Assembly: GCA_964579415.1 (NCBI GenBank)
Contig: CAZOGW010000075.1
Coordinates: 1 to 15,099, forward strand
From: CAZOGW01 sp964579415
Lineage (GTDB): Bacteria; Actinomycetota; Acidimicrobiia; Spongiisociales; UBA5794
Direction of reading: 5' to 3'
DNA: 15,099 bases
Shown piece after piece: positions 12,505-15,099 of this stretch. The position numbers were made by a program, and so were the translations under genes. Positions within the stretch are counted from its first letter, which is position 1. Each line of letters opens with the position of its first letter. The notes under the pieces are model-generated. The model saw only the letters and a program-made list of their open reading frames with translations, was not told the DNA's origin and ran no database searches.

Positions 12505-14273
12505 TTGTACAGCGTCTCGATCTCGGACTCGTAGCGGGCGATGACGGCGTTGCGCTTCACCTTGAGGGTGGGCGTCAGCAACCCGTTCTCGATGGTGAAG
12601 TCCTCGATCAGCACGGTGAAGCGCCGGATCGACTCGTAACCCTTCACGGCGCCCTGGGTGGTGGTGGCGATCTCGCCCTCCAGCAGTTGGCGGACTTCGG
12701 AGTCGTCGGTCACCGTTCCCAGATCCCGCCCGGCGTTGCGCGCCCACTCCTCCAACTCGGATTCGTTGGGCACCACCAGGGCGACGTTGTACGGCTTGTT
12801 GTCGCCGTAGACCATGGCGTTGGTGATGAAGCGGGACAGGCCGAGGCGCTCCTCGATCGGTCCGGGGACCACATACTTGCCGTTGGCCAGCTTGTACTGC
12901 TCCTTGACCCGGCCCACGATCGACAGGAAACCCTCGCTGTCGAGGCGCCCGATGTCGCCGGTGCGGAACCCGCCGTCGGCGGTGAACACCTTGGCGTCCT
13001 CCTCGGGAAGGTTGTGGTACCCCTTCATGACGCAATGGCCGTAGACGACGATCTCCCCGCTGTTGTCGTCGAGGCCGGTACTGGTGTCGATCTCCACCCG
13101 CACCCCGGGGATGGCCTGGCCCACGGTGCCGATCTTGCGTGCCCCGGGCCGGTTGGCCGTGACGATGGGCGACGTCTCCGACAAGCCGTAGCCCTCGTAG
13201 ACCGCGATGCCGAGGGCGTCGATGAATTTGGCGACCTCGGTGGGGATGGCGGCACCGCCGGTGATGGCGTACTCCAGCCTGCCCCCGAACCGCTCGCGGA
13301 CCTTGGAGAGCACGACCTTGTCCAGCAGCCGGAGGCGAGCGTCGACAAAGGCGCTGCGGCGGCCCTCGGCGGCCAGCGCGGTGCGCTTCTCGGCGGTGGC
13401 GATAGCTGCCCCGAAGAGCTTCTTGGCCACCCCGCCCCGGGCGTCGATCTGCTTGTTGACCCCCTCGTAGATGCGCGTGAAGATCGTGGGCACGCTCACC
13501 AGCATCGTGGGGCGCACCTCGGCGAGGTTGTCCACGATCTTGGGCACCGACTCGGCGAAGGCGGTGGACAGGCCCAGCGACATCACCATGTGGAGTTCGA
13601 CGGTCTGGCCGAAGGCGTGGGCCCAGGGGAGGAATGAGAGGGTCCGGGTGTAATCGGGGAGCGGGAACACCTCGGTGACGGCGCTCACGTTGCGGGCGAA
13701 GTTGCCGTGGGTGAGAACGACGCCCTTGGGGTTGCCCGTGGTACCCGACGTGTAGACGAAGCCGGCGATGTCGTCGGGGGACACCGGCGCCGGCTCCACC
13801 ACCGGTCCGTCGGAGGCGATCCAGGTGGCGACGGACTCACCCGGGCCTTCCATCGTCACGACGTGCTGCACCGTCGGGAGCGTGTCGCGGTGGCTCTCGA
13901 CACCGGCGGCGATCTCGGCGCTGGAGCACACCACGACGGAGGCGCCGCTGTCGGCGATGATGTACGCCCAGTCCTCGGGCCGCTGCGACTCGTACATGGG
14001 TACGACGGCGGCGTCGAGCCCGTAGACGGCATAGGCGACGATCGCCCACTCGGGGCGGTTGCCCGAGATGATGGCGACCCGGTCGCCCGCCTTGACACCC
14101 AGCCCGGCGAGGCCGGTGCGGGCGCGCTCCACGTCGTGGCGGAAGTCGGCGTACGTGGACCACTGCCAGGTGCCGTCCCGCTTCACGCCATACAGCGGGC
14201 GCTCGGCGAACGACGCGGTGGCGTGTTCGAAGATCTCCTGGAGTGTGTTGAAGCGCGCCTGGTAGTCGCTCAT
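12501..14273 (-). CDS. Long-chain acyl-CoA ligase, AMP-forming
   Basis: A 590-residue adenylate-forming enzyme that activates fatty acids with ATP and CoA. Core motifs are intact: the P-loop YTSGTTGNPKGVVLTHGN near residues 169-186, YGLSETSP, FRTGDIGRL, and GRVKEQYKLANGKYVVPGPI. The catalytic C-terminal Lys is Lys571 in PTLKVKRN. The length (about 600) and KEQYKLANGKYVVP fit bacterial long-chain FadD15-like ligases rather than medium-chain or acetyl-CoA synthetases. The protein should be soluble or peripheral at the inner membrane. The ATG at 14273 has a GAGGAAA ribosome-binding site 3 nt away; a further in-frame ATG at 14327 has none. It is followed, with 4 nt overlap, by the ceramidase-like gene. 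A possible -10 TACCAT lies at 14314-14309. Confidence 0.95.
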   Translation of the reverse strand: MSDYQARFNTLQEIFEHATASFAERPLYGVKRDGTWQWSTYADFRHDVERARTGLAGLGVKAGDRVAIISGNRPEWAIVAYAVYGLDAAVVPMYESQRPEDWAYIIADSGASVVVCSSAEIAAGVESHRDTLPTVQHVVTMEGPGESVATWIASDGPVVEPAPVSPDDIAGFVYTSGTTGNPKGVVLTHGNFARNVSAVTEVFPLPDYTRTLSFLPWAHAFGQTVELHMVMSLGLSTAFAESVPKIVDNLAEVRPTMLVSVPTIFTRIYEGVNKQIDARGGVAKKLFGAAIATAEKRTALAAEGRRSAFVDARLRLLDKVVLSKVRERFGGRLEYAITGGAAIPTEVAKFIDALGIAVYEGYGLSETSPIVTANRPGARKIGTVGQAIPGVRVEIDTSTGLDDNSGEIVVYGHCVMKGYHNLPEEDAKVFTADGGFRTGDIGRLDSEGFLSIVGRVKEQYKLANGKYVVPGPIEERLGLSRFITNAMVYGDNKPYNVALVVPNESELEEWARNAGRDLGTVTDDSEVRQLLEGEIATTTQGAVKGYESIRRFTVLIEDFTIENGLLTPTLKVKRNAVIARYESEIETLYK

Positions 14274-14308
14274 GGTTTCCTCGCGGGCTCGGTTGGGCTC
14301 CGGTGCCG

Positions 14309-14314
14309 ATGGTA
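14309..14314 (-). promoter_or_regulatory. Possible -10 box of the ligase operon
   Basis: TACCAT on the minus strand fits TANNNT and would start transcription near 14302, about 29 nt before the ligase ATG. The -35 region has no good match, so support is weak. Confidence 0.25.
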
Positions 14315-14377
14315 GCGACCGTCCCATGGTTAACGCTGGGAACCGGGGAAGCTACGGCGCCGCCTTCCGTGTCGCGG

Positions 14378-14383
14378 TAACGT
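14378..14383 (+). promoter_or_regulatory. Candidate leaderless -10 box upstream of the 23-codon ORF
   Basis: TAACGT lies exactly 6 nt upstream of the ATG at 14390, matching the spacing seen at both PH/SHOCT genes. It would also place trmL on a transcript beginning about 80 nt before its start codon. Confidence 0.35.
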
Positions 14384-14389
14384 CGCCGC

Positions 14390-14461
14390 ATGGCCACGGA
14401 CGCCGTCGAGAACCTGGTTCCGCCGCGGGGTGGGCTACTGCCGCCATTCGGAAACGTGTGA
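14390..14461 (+). CDS. Possible 23-residue leaderless leader ORF before trmL
   Basis: The ORF has an ATG at 14390 and a TGA at 14459-14461, 10 nt before the trmL ATG and in another frame. The peptide begins MATDAVENLV and has two Pro-Pro pairs (residues 11-12 and 18-19), the second just before the end. No ribosome-binding site is present, but a TANNNT box sits 6 nt upstream, as expected for leaderless translation. It could be a leader peptide that couples or tunes trmL translation, or simply a chance ORF. No family is recognisable at this length. Confidence 0.3.
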   Translation: MATDAVENLVPPRGGLLPPFGNV

Positions 14462-14471
14462 TTGTCCGGTG

Positions 14472-14942
14472 ATGCGGCCCCTGTTCCACGTCGTGCTCCA
14501 TGAGCCGGAGATCGCCCCTAACACGGGCAACCTGATGCGGCTCACCGTCAACACCGGGTGCCGGCTCCATCTGGTGCATCCGCTAGGGTTCTCGCTCGAC
14601 GAGGCGCGGCTGAGGCGGGCCGGGCTCGACTACCGGGAGTATGCCGACGTCGCCCAGCACGATTCGTTCGAGGCTGCCGTCATCGCTCTACCCGGCCGGC
14701 GTGTGTTCGCCTACACACCGCGAGGCGAGCAGATCTACACCGACGTTGCCTACCAGCCCGGCGATGTGCTGGTGTTCGGAAAGGAGTCGGTGGGCCTTCC
14801 CGACGAGGTCCTCGACCACCCGTCGGTGACCGCCCGCCTCGCCATCCCCATCGCTCCCGGCGGCCGCAGCTACAACCTGGCCAACTCCGCCGCCATAGTC
14901 GTCCTGGAAGCCTGGAGGCAGCTCGGCTTCGTCACCCCGTGA
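14472..14942 (+). CDS. trmL: tRNA (cytidine/uridine-34 2'-O)-methyltransferase, TrmL type
   Basis: A 156-residue SPOUT-class RNA methyltransferase, full length for TrmL, which methylates the ribose of the wobble base in certain tRNA-Leu using S-adenosylmethionine. The family motifs are present: EPEIAPNTGNLMRL (11-24), FGKESVGLP (102-110) in the knotted cofactor site, and IAPGGRSYNLANSAAIVVLE towards the end (Ser133, Asn135, Asn138). It lacks any extra RNA-binding domain, as is normal for TrmL, which works as a dimer. The ATG at 14472 was chosen because the family starts with a short strand (here LFHVVLHEPE). An in-frame ATG at 14430 would add unrelated residues. Translation may be coupled to the short ORF ending 10 nt upstream, since only a weak ribosome-binding site is seen. 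Confidence 0.92.
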   Translation: MRPLFHVVLHEPEIAPNTGNLMRLTVNTGCRLHLVHPLGFSLDEARLRRAGLDYREYADVAQHDSFEAAVIALPGRRVFAYTPRGEQIYTDVAYQPGDVLVFGKESVGLPDEVLDHPSVTARLAIPIAPGGRSYNLANSAAIVVLEAWRQLGFVTP

Positions 14943-14944
14943 CG

Positions 14945-15040
14945 TCTTCCTCTCCCCCGGCGTCGTGACGGGGGGTAGTCTCCGGAGGCCTGCGCGGCGG
15001 GTTCTTCGTCTCCCCCCGGGCTTTGACGGGGGGAGTGGGC
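14945..15040. repeat. Two related G/C-rich hairpin repeats downstream of trmL
   Basis: Two copies, offset by 58 bp, share TCTTC-N-TCTCCCCC, a short variable middle, and TGACGGGGGG. Copy 2 can form a perfect 8-bp stem (CTCCCCCC 15010-15017 with GGGGGGAG 15028-15035, 10-nt loop). Copy 1 has a 5-6 bp stem (14953-14958 with 14970-14975). A palindrome CTCCGGAG (14980-14987) lies between them. They may terminate trmL or be REP-like elements. Confidence 0.5.
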
Positions 15041-15099
15041 CCGACGGAGCGCTAGCTGTGATAACCGGGGACGTTGTCCCTGGTGGGGTGGTGTGATGG
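15041..15099. other. Right edge, no assignable gene
   Basis: This stretch holds a GGGAC-GTT-GTCCC palindrome (15069-15081) and ends with an ATG at 15096 that could begin a gene outside the window. Too little remains to decide. Confidence 0.2.

Noticed and set aside
11830..13035. Longer version of the ceramidase-like protein (401 residues)
   Set aside because: The upstream 177 codons are an off-frame of the ligase gene with Arg/Gly/His-rich shadow composition. The GTG at 12504 with 4-nt overlap gives the family length.
15041..15099. mraZ-type or riboswitch leader at the right edge
   Set aside because: The G-rich stretch lacks regularly spaced TGGG boxes, and too few bases remain to support any RNA family.

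Overview
The window is G+C-rich, gene-dense DNA that reads as actinobacterial chromosome. The evidence is protein content (DUF6325, SHOCT-tailed proteins, an RDD protein paired with a Leu-Asp-Arg repeat protein), strong G/C bias at codon third positions, TANNNT-type -10 boxes and probable leaderless starts. It could be a less-studied class such as Acidimicrobiia, but I cannot fix the genus. I see no tRNA, rRNA, CRISPR array, integrase or transposase.

Layout. The left edge (1-348, minus) holds the N-terminal third or less of an arylsulfatase. It is divergent from a plus-strand operon (454-2406): a DUF6325 protein, a small SHOCT-tailed protein and a class V aminotransferase-fold enzyme. Almost everything from 2411 to 10834 then lies on the minus strand. 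In transcription order (right to left) this is: a 70-residue unknown protein behind two repeated operator-like sites; a membrane PH/SHOCT protein; leucyl aminopeptidase (M17); an AbgT-family transporter; an SLC13/DASS-type permease with two RCK_C domains; a second, paralogous PH/SHOCT protein; a protein of sixteen 9-residue repeats; and an RDD membrane protein that overlaps the repeat gene by 4 nt.

Right part. A NagD-like HAD phosphatase (11032-11811, plus) converges on a two-gene minus-strand operon. That operon is an AMP-forming long-chain acyl-CoA ligase (12501-14273) followed, with a 4-nt overlap, by a CREST/alkaline-ceramidase-like membrane protein (11830-12504). A tRNA 2'-O-methyltransferase of the TrmL type (14472-14942) is divergent from the ligase and may be preceded by a 23-codon leaderless ORF. 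The window ends in a G/C-rich repeated hairpin region.

How genes may work together. Aminopeptidase + AbgT + SLC13 look like an uptake/processing unit for small peptide-like or carboxylate substrates. Ligase + ceramidase-like protein look like a lipid amide or fatty-acid unit. The repeat + RDD pair and the two PH/SHOCT proteins look like envelope or membrane-organisation genes of unknown role. No complete novel defence or mobile system is visible. The most unusual features are the 9/18-residue repeat protein split from its RDD partner, the lipid hydrolase-ligase pair, the paired operators at 10876-10960 and the nested inverted repeats at 10517-10620.
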